Part shown: positions 10,481-24,000 of the stretch, piece after piece
Position numbering within the stretch: position 1 is the stretch's first letter
Layout: the number at the start of each line of letters is the position of its first letter
NCBI GenBank assembly: GCA_963691655.1
Contig: CAVNUY010000056.1
Coordinates: forward strand, 1 to 64,000
DNA from: Toxonevra muliebris
Taxonomy: Eukaryota > Arthropoda > Insecta > Diptera > Pallopteridae
Length of the DNA stretch: 64,000 nucleotides
Direction of reading: 5' to 3'
Made by a program: the position numbers and the translations under genes
The notes under the pieces: generated by a model
The model's input: only the letters and a program-made list of their open reading frames with translations
Databases searched by the model: none
Told to the model about the DNA's origin: nothing

Positions 10481-13400
10481 TCCGAATTTTAATTCCGAAT
10501 TTTGATTTCGAATTTTAATTTCGAATTTTAATTTCGAATTTTAATTTCGAATTTTAATTTCGAATTTTAATTTCGAATTTTAATTTCGAATTTTAATTTC
10601 GAATTTCAATTTCGAATTTTAATTTCGAATTATAATTCCGAATTTTAATTCCGAATTTTAATTCCGAATTTTAATTCCGAATTTTAATTTCGAATTTTAA
10701 TTTCAAATTTTAATTTCGAATTTCAATTTCGGATTTCAATTTCGAATTTTAATTTCGAATTTTAATTTCGAATTTTAATTCCGAATTTTAATTTCGAATT
10801 TTAATTCCAAATTTTAATTCCGAATTTTAATTTCGAATTTCAATTTCGAATTTTAATTTCGAATTTCAATTTCGAATTTTAATTCCGAATTTTAATTCCG
10901 AATTTTAATTCCGAATTTTAATTTCGAATTTTAATTTCGAATTTCAATTTCGAATTTTAATTTCGAATTTTAATTTCGAATTTTAATTTCGAATTTTAAT
11001 TTCTAATTTTAATTTCGAATTTTAATTTCGAATTTTAATTTCGAATTTTAATTTCGAATTTTAGTTTCGAATTTTAATTTCGAATTTTAATTTCGAATTT
11101 TAATTTCTAATTTCAATTTCGAATTTTAATTCCGAATTTTAATTCCGAATTTTAATTCCGAATTTTAATTTCGAATTTTAATTTCGAATTTTAATTTCGA
11201 ATTTTAATTTCGAATTTTAATTTCGAATTTTAATTTCGAATTTTAATTTCGAATTTTAATTTCGAATTTTAATTTCGAATTTTAATTTCGAATTTCAATT
11301 TCGAATTTTAATTCCGAATTTTAATTCCGAATTTTAATTCCGAATTTTAATTTCGAATTTTAATTTCGAATTTCAATTTCGAATTTTAATTTCGAATTTA
11401 AATTTCGAATTTTAATTTCGAATTTCAATTTCGAATTTTAATTTCAAACTTGAATTTCGAATTTTAATTTCGAATTTTAATTTCGAATTTTAATTTCGAA
11501 TTTTAATTTCGAATTTTAATTCCGAAATTTAATTTCGAATTTTAATTTCGAATTTCAATTTCGAATTTTAATTTCGAATTTTAATTTCGAATTTTAATTT
11601 CGAATTTCAATTTCGAATTTTAATTTCGAATTTTAATTTCGAATTTTAATTTCGAATTTTAATTTCGAATTTCAATTTCGAATTTAAATTTCGAATTTTA
11701 ATTTCGAATTTCAATTTCGAATTTTAATTCCGAATTTTAATTCCGAATTTTAATTCCGAATTTTAATTTCGAATTTTAATTTCGAATTTCAATTTCGAAT
11801 TTTAATTTCGAATTTAAATTTCGAATTTTAATTTCGAGTTTCAATTTCGAATTTTAATTTCGAATTTTAATTTCGAATTTTAATTTCGAATTTTAATTTC
11901 GAATTTTAATTCCGAAATTTAATTTCGAATTTTAATTTCGAATTTCAATTTCGAATTTTAATTTCGAATTTTAATTTCGAATTTAAATTCCGAATTTTAA
12001 ATTCGAATTTTAATTTCGAATTTCAATTTCGAATTTTAATTTCGAATTTTAATTTCGAATTTTAATTTCGAATTTTATTTTCGAATTTTAGTTTCGAATT
12101 TAAATTTCGAATTTTAATTCCGAATTTTAATTTCGAATTTTAATTTCGAATTTTAATTTCGAATTTTAATTCCGAATTTTAATTTCGAATTTTAATTTCG
12201 AATTTTAATTTCGAATTTTAATTTCGAATTTCAATTTCGAATTTTAATTTCGAATTTTAATCGAATTTTAATTTTGAATTTTAATTCCGAATTTTAATTT
12301 CGAATTTTAATTCCGAATTTTAATTTCGAATTTAAATTCCGAATTTCAATTTCGAATTTTAATTTCGAATTTTAATTTCGAATTTTAATTTCGAATTTTA
12401 ATTTCGAATTTTAATTTCGAATTTTAATTTCGAATTTTAATTTCGAATTTTAATTTCGAATTTCAATTTAGAATTTTAATTTCGAATTTTAATTTCGAAT
12501 TTTAATTTCAAATTTTAATTTCGAATTTTAATTTCGAATTTTAATTTCGAATTTTAATTTCGAATTTTAATTCCGAATTTTAATTCCGAATTTTAATTTC
12601 GAATTTTAATTCCGAATTTTAATTTCGAATTTTAATTTCGAATTTTAATTTCGAATTTTAATTCCGAATTTTAATTTCGAATTTTAATTTCGAATTTTAA
12701 TTTCGAATTTTAATTTCGAATTTTAATTTCGAATTTTAATTTCGAATTTTAATTTCGAATTTTAATTTCGAATTTTAATTTCGAATTTTAATTTCGAATT
12801 TTAATTTCGAATTTCAATTTCGAATTTTAATTCCGAATTTTAATTCCGAATTTTAATTCCGAATTTTAATTTCGAATTTTAATTTCGAATTTCAATTTCG
12901 AATTTTAATTTCGAATTTAAATTTCGAATTTTAATTTCGAATTTCAATTTCGAATTTTAATTTCGAGTTTCAATTTCGAATTTTAATTTCGATTTTTAAT
13001 TTCGAATTTTAATTCCGAATTTCAATTTCCAATTTTAATTCCGAATTTTAATTTCGAATTTTAATTTCGAATTTTAATTCCGAATTTCAATTTCCAATTT
13101 TAATTTCGAATTTTAATTTCGAATTTTAATTTCGAATTTAAATTTCGAATTTTAATTTCGAATTTAAATTTCGAATTTTAATTTCGAATTTCAATTTCGA
13201 ATTTTAATTTCGAGTTTCAATTTCGAATTTTAATTTCGAATTTTAATTTCGAATTTTAATTTCGAATTTTAATTCCGAAATTTAATTTCGAATTTTAATT
13301 TCGAATTTCAATTTCGAATTTTAATTTCGAATTTTAATTTCGAATTTTAATTTCGAATTTCAATTTCGAATTTTAATTTCGAATTTTAATTTCGAATTTT

Positions 13401-13552
13401 AATTTCGAATTTTAATTTCGAATTTTAATTTCGAATTTTAATTTCGAATTTTAATTTCGAATTTTAATTTCGAATTTTAATTTCGAATTTTAATTTCGAA
13501 TTTTAATTTCGAATTTTAATTTCGAATTTTAATTTCGAATTTCAATTTCGAA

Positions 13553-14340
13553 TTTTAATTCCGAATTTTAATTCCGAATTTTAATTCCGAATTTTAATTT
13601 CGAATTTTAATTTCGAATTTCAATTTCGAATTTTAATTTCGAATTTAAATTTCGAATTTTAATTTCGAATTTCAATTTCGAATTTTAATTTCAAACTTGA
13701 ATTTCGAATTTTAATTTCGAATTTTAATTTCGAATTTTAATTTCGAATTTTAATTTCGAATTTTAATTCCGAAATTTAATTTCGAATTTTAATTTCGAAT
13801 TTCAATTTCGAATTTTAATTTCGAATTTTAATTTCGAATTTTAATTTCGAATTTCAATTTCGAATTTTAATTTCGAATTTTAATTTCGAATTTTAATTTC
13901 GAATTTTAATTTCGAATTTCAATTTCGAATTTAAATTTCGAATTTTAATTTCGAATTTCAATTTCGAATTTTAATTCCGAATTTTAATTCCGAATTTTAA
14001 TTTCGAATTTTAATTTCGAATTTTAATTTCGAATTTCAATTTCGAATTTTAATTTCGAATTTAAATTTCGAATTTTAATTTCGAGTTTCAATTTCGAATT
14101 TTAATTTCGAATTTTAATTTCGAATTTTAATTTCGAATTTTAATTTCGAATTTTAATTCCGAAATTTAATTTCGAATTTTAATTTCGAATTTCGAATTTT
14201 AATTTCGAATTTTAATTTCGAATTTAAATTCCGAATTTTAAATTCGAATTTTAATTTCGAATTTCAATTTCGAATTTTAATTTCGAATTTTAATTTCGAA
14301 TTTTAATTTCGAATTTTATTTTCGAATTTTAGTTTCGAAT
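13553..14340 (-). repeat. 1,138-bp higher-order repeat, copy 1
   Basis: Markers CCG (13,561), CAAACTTG (13,692), the 7-bp half-unit (14,187) and GAATTTTATTTTC (14,311) all recur at exactly +1,138 bp. The offset is not a multiple of 13 because each period contains one 7-bp half-unit (13 x 87 + 7 = 1,138). The copies diverge at about 14,340. Confidence 0.85.
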
Positions 14341-14690
14341 TTTAATTTCGAATTTTAATTCCGAATTTTAATTTCGAATTTTAATTTCGAATTTTAATTT
14401 CGAATTTTAATTCCGAATTTTAATTTCGAATTTTAATTCCGAAATTTAATTTCGAATTTTAATTTCGAATTTCAATTTCGAATTTTAATTTCGAATTTTA
14501 ATTTCGAATTTTAATTTCGAATTTCAATTTCGAATTTTAATTTCGAATTTTAATTTCGAATTTTAATTTCGAATTTTAATTTCGAATTTTAATTTCGAAT
14601 TTTAATTTCGAATTTTAATTTCGAATTTTAATTTCGAATTTTAATTTCGAATTTTAATTTCGAATTTTAATTTCGAATTTCAATTTCGAA

Positions 14691-15478
14691 TTTTAATTCC
14701 GAATTTTAATTCCGAATTTTAATTCCGAATTTTAATTTCGAATTTTAATTTCGAATTTCAATTTCGAATTTTAATTTCGAATTTAAATTTCGAATTTTAA
14801 TTTCGAATTTCAATTTCGAATTTTAATTTCAAACTTGAATTTCGAATTTTAATTTCGAATTTTAATTTCGAATTTTAATTTCGAATTTTAATTTCGAATT
14901 TTAATTCCGAAATTTAATTTCGAATTTTAATTTCGAATTTCAATTTCGAATTTTAATTTCGAATTTTAATTTCGAATTTTAATTTCGAATTTCAATTTCG
15001 AATTTTAATTTCGAATTTTAATTTCGAATTTTAATTTCGAATTTTAATTTCGAATTTCAATTTCGAATTTAAATTTCGAATTTTAATTTCGAATTTCAAT
15101 TTCGAATTTTAATTCCGAATTTTAATTCCGAATTTTAATTTCGAATTTTAATTTCGAATTTTAATTTCGAATTTCAATTTCGAATTTTAATTTCGAATTT
15201 AAATTTCGAATTTTAATTTCGAGTTTCAATTTCGAATTTTAATTTCGAATTTTAATTTCGAATTTTAATTTCGAATTTTAATTTCGAATTTTAATTCCGA
15301 AATTTAATTTCGAATTTTAATTTCGAATTTCGAATTTTAATTTCGAATTTTAATTTCGAATTTAAATTCCGAATTTTAAATTCGAATTTTAATTTCGAAT
15401 TTCAATTTCGAATTTTAATTTCGAATTTTAATTTCGAATTTTAATTTCGAATTTTATTTTCGAATTTTAGTTTCGAAT
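14691..15478 (-). repeat. 1,138-bp higher-order repeat, copy 2
   Basis: This is the counterpart of 13,553-14,340, with CCG at 14,699, CAAACTTG at 14,830, the half-unit at 15,325 and GAATTTTATTTTC at 15,449. A related third copy without the half-unit occurs near 11.3-12.1 kb (CAAACTTG at 11,445). Confidence 0.85.
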
Positions 15479-18400
15479 TTAAATTTCGAATTTTAATTCC
15501 GAATTTTAATTTCGAATTTTAATTTCGAATTTTAATTTCGAATTTTAATTCCGAATTTTAATTTCGAATTTTAATTTCGAATTTTAATTTCGAATTTTAA
15601 TTTCGAATTTCAATTTCGAATTTTAATTTCGAATTTTAATCGAATTTTAATTTTGAATTTTAATTCCGAATTTTAATTTCGAATTTTAATTCCGAATTTT
15701 AATTTCGAATTTAAATTCCGAATTTTAATTTCGAATTTTAATTTCGAATTTTAATTTCGAATTTTAATTTCGAATTTTAATTTCGAATTTTAATTTCGAA
15801 TTTCAATTTCGAATTTTAATTCAGAATTTTAATTTCGAATTTTAATTTCGAATTTCAATTTCGAATTTCAATTTCGAATTTTAATTTCGAATTTTAATTT
15901 CGAATTTTAGTTTCGAATTTCAATTTCGAATTTTAATTTCGAATTTTAATTTCGAAGTTTAATTTCGAATTTCAATTTCGAATTTTAATTTCGAATTTAA
16001 ATTTCGAATTTTAATTTTGAATTTCAATTTCGAATTTAAATTTCGAATTTTAATTTCGAATTTCAATTTCGAATTTTAATTTTGAATTTTAATTTCGAAT
16101 TTCAATTTCGAATTTTAATTTCGAATTTTAATTTCGAATTTAAATTTCGAATTTTAATTTCGAATTTCAATCTCGAATTTTAATTTCGAATTTTAATTTC
16201 GAAGTTTAATTTCGATTTTCAATTTCGAATTTTAATTTCGAATTTAAATTTCGAATTTTAATTTCGAATTTCAATTTCGAATTTAAATTTCGAATTTTAA
16301 TTTCGAATTTCGATTTCGATTTTCAATTTTGAATTTTAATTTCGAATTTTAATTTCGAATTTTAATTTCGAATTTCAATTTCGAATTTTAATTTCGAATT
16401 TCAATTTCGAATTTTAATTTCGAATTTCAATTTCGAAATTTAATTCCGAATTTTAATTCCGAATTTTAATTCCGAATTTTAATTCCGAATTTTAATTTCG
16501 AATTTTAATTTCGAATTTTAATTTCGAATTTTAATTTCGAATTTTAATTTCGAATTTTAATTTCGAATTTTAATTTCGAATTTCAATTTCGAATTTTAAT
16601 TTCGAATTTCAATTTCGAATTTAAATTTCGAATTTCAATTTCGAATTTTAATTTCGAATTTTAATTTCGAATTTCAATTTCGAATTTAAATTTCGAATTT
16701 TAATTTCGAATTTCAATTTCGAATTTTAATTTCGAATTTAAATTTCGAATTTAAATTTCGAATTTCAATTTCGAATTTCAATTTCGAATTTTAATTTCGA
16801 ATTTTAATTTCGAATCTAAATTTCGAATTTTAATTTCGAATTTCAATTTCGAATTTAAATTTCGAATTTTAATTTCGAATTTCAATTTCGAATTTTAATT
16901 TCGAATTTTAATTTCGAATTTTAATTTCGAATTTTAATTTCGAATTTCAATTTCGAATTTTAATTTCGAATTTAAATTTCGAATTTTAATTTCGAATTTC
17001 AATTTCGAATTTTAATTTCGAATTTTAATTTCGAATTTTAATTTCGAATTTCAATTTCGAATTTCAATTTCGAATTTTAATTTCGAATTTTAATTTCGAA
17101 TTTTAATTTCGAATTTTAATTTCGAAGTTTAATTTCGAATTTTAATTTCGAATTTTAATTTCGAAGTTTAATTTCGAATTTCAATTTCGAATTTTAATTT
17201 CGAATTTAAATTTCGAGTTTTAATTTCGAATTTCAATTTCGAATTTAAATTTCGAATTTCAATTTCGAATTTTAATTTCGAATTTCAATTTCGAATTTAA
17301 ATTTCGAATTTTAATTTCGAATTTCAATTTCGAATTTTAATTTCGAATTTTAATTTCGAATTTTAATTTCGAATTTAAATTTCGAATTTTAATTTCGAAT
17401 TTCAATTTCGAATTTTAATTTCGAATTTTAATTTCGAATTTTAATTTCGAATTTTAATTTCGAATTTTAATTTCGAATTTTAATTTCGAATTTTAATTTC
17501 GAGTTTTAATTTCGAATTTTAATTTCGAATTTCAATTTCGAATTTTAATTTCGAATTTTAATTTCGAATTTTAATTTCGAATTTCAATTTCGAATTTCAA
17601 TTTCGAATTTTAATTTCGAATTTTAATTTCGAATTTTAATTTCGAATTTTAATTTCGAAGTTTAATTTCGAATTTCAATTTCGAATTTAAATTTCGAATT
17701 TAAATTTCGAATTTTAATTTCGAATTTTAATTTCGAATTTTAATTTCGAATTTTAATTTCGAATTTCAATTTCGAATTTCAATTTCGAATTTTAATTTCG
17801 AATTTTAATTTCGAAGTTTAATTTCGAATTTCAATTTCGAATTTTAATTTCGAATTTAAATTTCGAATTTTAATTTCGAATTTCAATTTCGAATTTAAAT
17901 TTCGAATTTTAATTTCGAATTTCAATTTCGAATTTTAGTTTCGAATTTCAATTTCGAATTTTAATTTCGAATTTTAATTTCGAAGTTTAATTTCGAATTT
18001 CAATTTCGAATTTTAATTTCGAATTTAAATTTCGAATTTTAATTTCGAATTTCAATTTCGAATTTAAATTTCGAATTTTAATTTCGAATTTCAATTTCGA
18101 ATTTTAATTTTGAATTTTAATTTCGAATTTCAATTTCGAATTTTAATTTCGAATTTTAATTTCGAATTTAAATTTCGAATTTTAATTTCGAATTTAAATT
18201 TCGAATTTTAATTTCGAATTTCAATTTCGAATTTTAATTTCGAATCTTAATTTCGAATTTTAATTTCGAATTTTAATTTCGAATTTTAATTTCGAAGTTT
18301 AATTTCGAATTTCAATTTCGAATTTTAATTTCGAATTTAAATTTCGAATTTTAATTTCGAATTTCAATTTCGAATTTAAATTTCGAATTTTAATTTCGAA

Positions 18401-18539
18401 TTTCGATTTCGAATTTCAATTTTGAATTTTAATTTCGAATTTTAATTTCGAATTTTAATTTCGAATTTTAATTTCGAATTTTAATTTCGAATTTCAATTT
18501 CGAATTTTAATTTCGAATTTCAATTTCGAATTTTAATTT

Positions 18540-19300
18540 CAATTTCGAAATTTAATTCCGAATTTTAATTCCGAATTTTAATTCCGAATTTTAATTTCGA
18601 ATTTTAATTTCGAATTTCAATTTCGAATTTTAATTTCGAATTTTAATTTCGAATTTCAATTTCGAATTTTAATTTCGAATTTCAATTTCGAATTTAAATT
18701 TCGAATTTCAATTTCGAATTTTAATTTCGAATTTTAATTTCGAATTTCAATTTCGAATTTTAATTTCGAATTTTAATTTCGAAGTTTAATTTCGAATTTC
18801 AATTTCGAATTTTAATTTCGAATTTAAATTTCGAATTTTAATTTCGAATTTCAATTTCGAATTTAAATTTCGAATTTTAATTTCGAATTTCAATTTCGAA
18901 TTTTAATTTCGAATTTCAATTTCGAATTTAAATTTCGAATTTTAATTTCGAATTTCAATTTCGAATTTTAATTTCGAATTTTAATTTCGAATTTTAGTTT
19001 CGAATTTTAATTTCGAATTTTAATTTCGAATTTAAATTTCGAATTTTAATTTCGAATTTTAATTTCGAATTTCAATTTCGAATTTCAATTTCGAATTTTA
19101 ATTTCGAATTTTAATTTCGAATCTAAATTTCGAATTTTAATTTCGAATTTCAATTTCGAATTTAAATTTCGAATTTTAATTTCGAATTTCAATTTCGAAT
19201 TTTAATTTCGAATTTTAATTTCGAATTTTAATTACGAATTTTAATTTCGAATTTTAATTTCGAATTTTAATTTCGAATTTTAATTTCGAATTTTAATTTC
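18540..19300 (-). repeat. 0.93-0.99-kb tandem duplicate, copy 1
   Basis: A CAATTTCGAAATTT junction (6-bp half-unit, C at 18,540), a GAAG unit (18,781), GAATCT (19,123) and TAATTACG (19,235) recur at +994, +994, +929 and +929 bp. The 65-bp change in offset is five units, which points to a small deletion in copy 2 or an insertion in copy 1 between the GAAG and GAATCT markers. Confidence 0.78.
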
Positions 19301-19533
19301 AAATTTAAATTTCGAATTTTAATTTCGAATTTTAATTTCGAATTTAAATTTCGAATTTTAATTTCGAATTTCAATTTCGAATTTAAATTTCGAATTTTAA
19401 TTTCGAATTTCGATTTCGAATTTCAATTTTGAATTTTAATTTCGAATTTTAATTTCGAATTTTAATTTCGAATTTTAATTTCGAATTTCAATTTCGAATT
19501 TTAATTTCGAATTTCAATTTCGAATTTTAATTT

Positions 19534-20230
19534 CAATTTCGAAATTTAATTCCTAATTTTAATTCCGAATTTTAATTCCGAATTTTAATTTCGAATTTTA
19601 ATTTCGAATTTCAATTTCGAATTTTAATTTCGAATTTTAATTTCGAATTTCAATTTCGAATTTTAATTTCGAATTTCAATTTCGAATTTAAATTTCGAAT
19701 TTCAATTTCGAATTTTAATTTCGAATTTTAATTTCGAATTTCAATTTCGAATTTTAATTTCGAATTTTAATTTCGAAGTTTAATTTCGAATTTCAATTTC
19801 GAATTTTAATTTCGAATTTAAATTTCGAATTTTAATTTCGAATTTCAATTTCGAATTTAAATTTCGAATTTTAATTTCGAATTTCAATTTCGAATTTTAA
19901 TTTCGAATTTTAATTTCGAATTTTAGTTTCGAATTTTAATTTCGAATTTTAATTTCGAATTTAAATTTCGAATTTTAATTTCGAATTTTAATTTCGAATT
20001 TCAATTTCGAATTTCAATTTCGAATTTTAATTTCGAATTTTAATTTCGAATCTAAATTTCGAATTTTAATTTCGAATTTCAATTTCGAATTTAAATTTCG
20101 AATTTTAATTTCGAATTTCAATTTCGAATTTTAATTTCGAATTTTAATTTCGAATTTTAATTACGAATTTTAATTTCGAATTTTAATTTCGAATTTTAAT
20201 TTCGAATTTTAATTTCGAATTTTAATTTCA
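19534..20230 (-). repeat. 0.93-0.99-kb tandem duplicate, copy 2
   Basis: Counterpart of 18,540-19,300, with the half-unit junction at 19,534, GAAG at 19,775, GAATCT at 20,052 and TAATTACG at 20,164. Its half-unit junction is followed by TTCCTAATT, a private change. This copy is also the best match of 9.54-10.2 kb. Confidence 0.78.
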
Positions 20231-21060
20231 AATTTAAATTTCGAATTTTAATTTCGAATTTCAATTTCGAATTTTAATTTCGAATTTTAATTTCGAAGTT
20301 TAATTTCGAATTTCAATTTCGAATTTTAATTTCGAATTTAAATTTCGAGTTTTAATTTCGAATTTCAATTTCGAATTTAAATTTCGAATTTTAATTTCGA
20401 ATTTCAATTTCGAATTTTAATTTCGAATTTTAATTTCGAATTTTAATTTCGAATTTTAATTCCGAATTTTAATTTCGAATTTTAATTTCGAATTTAAATT
20501 TCGAATTTCAATTTCGAATTTTAATTTCGAATTTTAATTTCGAATTTTAATTTCGAATTTTAATTTCGAATTTCAATTTCGAATTTCAATTTCGAATTTT
20601 AATTTCGAATTTTAATTTCGAATTTTAGTTTCGAATTTCAATTTCGAATTTTAATTTCGAATTTTAATTTCGAAGTTTAATTTCGAATTTCAATTTCGAA
20701 TTTTAATTTCGAATTTAAATTTCGAATTTTAATTTCGAATTTCAATTTCGAATCTAAATTTCGAATTTTAATTTCGAATTTTAATTTCGAATTTTAATTT
20801 TGAATTTTAATTTCGAATTTCAAATTCGAATTTTAATTTCGAATTTTAATTTCGAATTTAAATTTCGAATTTTAATTTCGAATTTCAATTTCGAATTTTA
20901 ATTTCGAATTTTAATTTCGAAGTTTAATTTCGAATTTCAATTTCGAATTTTAATTTCGAATTTAAATTTCGAATTTTAATTTCGAATTTCGATTTCGAAT
21001 TTCAATTTCGAATTTTAATTTCGAATTTTAATTTCGAATTTCAATTTCGAATTTTAATTT

Positions 21061-24000
21061 CGAATTTTAATTTCGAATTTTAATTCGAATTTTAATTTCG
21101 AATTTCAATTTCGAATTTTAATTTCGAATTTTAATTTCGAATTTTAATTTCGAATTTTAATTTCGAATTTTAATTTCGAATTTCAATTTCGAATTTTAAT
21201 TTCGAATTTTAATTTCGAATTTTAATTTCGAATTTTAATTTCGAATTTTAATTCCGAATTTTAATTCCGAATTTTAATTTCGAATTTTAATTTCGAATTT
21301 TAATTTCGAATTTTAATTTCGAATTTTAATTTCGAATTTTAATTTCGAATTTTAATTTCGAATTTTAATTTCGAATTTCAATTTCGAATTTTAATTTCGA
21401 ATTATAATTCCGAATTTTAATTCCGAATTTTAATTTCGAATTTTAATTTCGAATTTTAATTTCGAATTTTAATTTCGAATTTTAATTTCGAATTTTAATT
21501 TCGAATTTCAATTTCGAATTTTAATTTCGAATTATAATTCCGAATTTTAATTCCGAATTTTAATTCCGAATTTTAATTTCGAATTTTAATTTCAAATTTT
21601 AATTTCGAATTTCAATTTCGGATTTCAATTTCGAATTTTAATTTCGAATTTTAATTTCGAATTTTAATTCCGAATTTTAATTTCGAATTTTAATTCCAAA
21701 TTTTAATTCCGAATTTTAATTTCGAATTTCAATTTCGAATTTTAATTTCGAATTTCAATTTCGAATTTTAATTCCGAATTTTAATTCCGAATTTTAATTC
21801 CGAATTTTAATTTCGAATTTTAATTTCGAATTTCAATTTCGAATTTTAATTTCGAATTTTAATTTCGAATTTTAATTTCGAATTTTAATATCTAATTTTA
21901 ATTTCGAATTTTAATTTCGAATTTTAATTTCGAATTTTAATTTCGAATTTTAGTTTCGAATTTTAATTTCGAATTTTAATTTCGAATTTTAATTTCTAAT
22001 TTCAATTTCGAATTTTAATTCCGAATTTTAATTCCGAATTTTAATTCCGAATTTTAATTTCGAATTTTAATTTCGAATTTTAATTTCGAATTTTAATTTC
22101 GAATTTTAATTTCGAATTTTAATTTCGAATTTTAATTTCGAATTTTAATTTCGAATTTTAATTTCGAATTTCAATTTCGAATTTTAATTCCGAATTTTAA
22201 TTCCGAATTTTAATTCCGAATTTTAATTTCGAATTTTAATTTCGAATTTCAATTTCGAATTTTAATTTCGAATTTAAATTTCGAATTTTAATTTCGAATT
22301 TCAATTTCGAATTTTAATTTCAAACTTGAATTTCGAATTTTAATTTCGAATTTTAATTTCGAATTTTAATTTCGAATTTTAATTTCGAATTTTAATTTCG
22401 AATTTTAATTTCGAATTTTAATTCCGAATTTTAATTCCGAATTTTAATTCCGAATTTTAATTTCGAATTTTAATTTCGAATTTCAATTTCGAATTTTAAT
22501 TTCGAATTTAAATTTCGAATTTTAATTTCGAGTTTCAATTTCGAATTTTAATTTCGAATTTTAATTTCGAATTTTAATTTCGAATTTTAATTTCGAATTT
22601 TAATTCCGAAATTTAATTTCGAATTTTAATTTCGAATTTCAATTTCGAATTTTAATTTCGAATTTTAATTTCGAATTTAAATTCCGAATTTTAAATTCGA
22701 ATTTTAATTTCGAATTTCAATTTCGAATTTTAATTTCGAATTTTAATTTCGAATTTTAATTTCGAATTTTATTTTCGAATTTTAGTTTCGAATTTAAATT
22801 TCGAATTTTAATTCCGAATTTTAATTTCGAATTTTAATTTCGAATTTTAATTTCGAATTTTAATTCCGAATTTTAATTTCGAATTTTAATTTCGAATTTT
22901 AATTTCGAATTTTAATTTCGAATTTCAATTTCGAATTTTAATTTCGAATTTTAATCGAATTTTAATTTTGAATTTTAATTCCGAATTTTAATTTCGAATT
23001 TTAATTCCGAATTTTAATTTCGAATTTAAATTCCGAATTTTAATTTCGAATTTTAATTTCGAATTTTAATTTCGAATTTTAATTTCGAATTTTAATTTCG
23101 AATTTTAATTTCGAATTTTAATTTCGAATTTTAATTTCGAATTTCAATTTAGAATTTTAATTTCGAATTTTAATTTCGAATTTTAATTTCAAATTTTAAT
23201 TTCGAATTTTAATTTCGAATTTTAATTTCGAATTTTAATTTCGAATTTTAATTCCGAATTAAAATTCCGAATTTTAATTTCGAATTTTTAATTCCGAATT
23301 TTAATTTCGAATTTTAATTTCGAATTTTAATTTCGAATTTTAATTCCGAATTTTAATTTCGAATTTTAATTTCGAATTTTAATTTCGAATTTTAATTTCG
23401 AATTTTAATTTCGAATTTTAATTCCGAATTTTAATTCCGAATTTTAATTTCGAATTTTAATTTCGAATTTTAATTCCGAATTTTAATTCCGAATTTTAAT
23501 TTCGAATTTTAATTCCGAATTTTAATTCCGAATTTTAATTTCAAATTTTAATTTCGAATTTTAATTTCGAATTTTAATTTCGAATTTTAATTCCGAATTT
23601 CAATTCCGAATTTTAATTTCGAATTTTAATTTCGAATTTTAATTCCGAATTTCAATTTCCAATTTTAATTTCGAATTTTAATTTCGAATTTTAATTTCAA
23701 ATTTTAATTTCGAATTTTAATTTCGAATTTTAATTTCGAATTTTAATTTCGAATTTTAATTTCGAATTTTAATTTCGAATTTTAATTTCGAATTTTAATT
23801 TCGAATTTCAATTTCGAATTTTAATTCCGAATTTTAATTCCGAATTTTAATTCCGAATTTTAATTTCGAATTTTAATTTCGAATTTCAATTTCGAATTTT
23901 AATTTCGAATTTAAATTTCGAATTTTAATTTCGAATTTCAATTTCGAATTTTAATTTCGAGTTTCAATTTCGAATTTTAATTTCGATTTTTAATTTCGAA

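Larger units (their letters stand above)
10481..15820 (-). repeat. Inverted type B subarray (CCG-rich), copy 1
   Basis: Long runs of plain GAATTTTAATTTC units mix with frequent GAATTTTAATTCC; the GAAG variant is absent. Markers include GAATTATAATTCC (10,627), CGGATTTC (10,731), CAAACTTGAA (11,445; 13,692; 14,830), 7-bp half-units GAATTTC (14,187-14,193; 15,325-15,331) and 11-bp units ending at CG 12,262 and 15,641. Many recur near 21.4-23 kb at offsets of 10,876-10,902 bp. A few short type A-like runs occur inside. Confidence 0.72.
15821..21060 (-). repeat. Inverted type A subarray, copy 2
   Basis: The variant-rich mixture returns here (GAAG, GAG, GAATTTC, GAATTTAAATTTC). The left edge is near a unique CAG-containing unit (TTAATTCAGAA, about 15,820). 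The GAATCT marker occurs at 16,816, 19,123, 20,052 and 20,754, and TAATTACG at 19,235 and 20,164. The last GAAG unit I found in the window is near 20,925; the array then becomes uniform. Confidence 0.72.
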
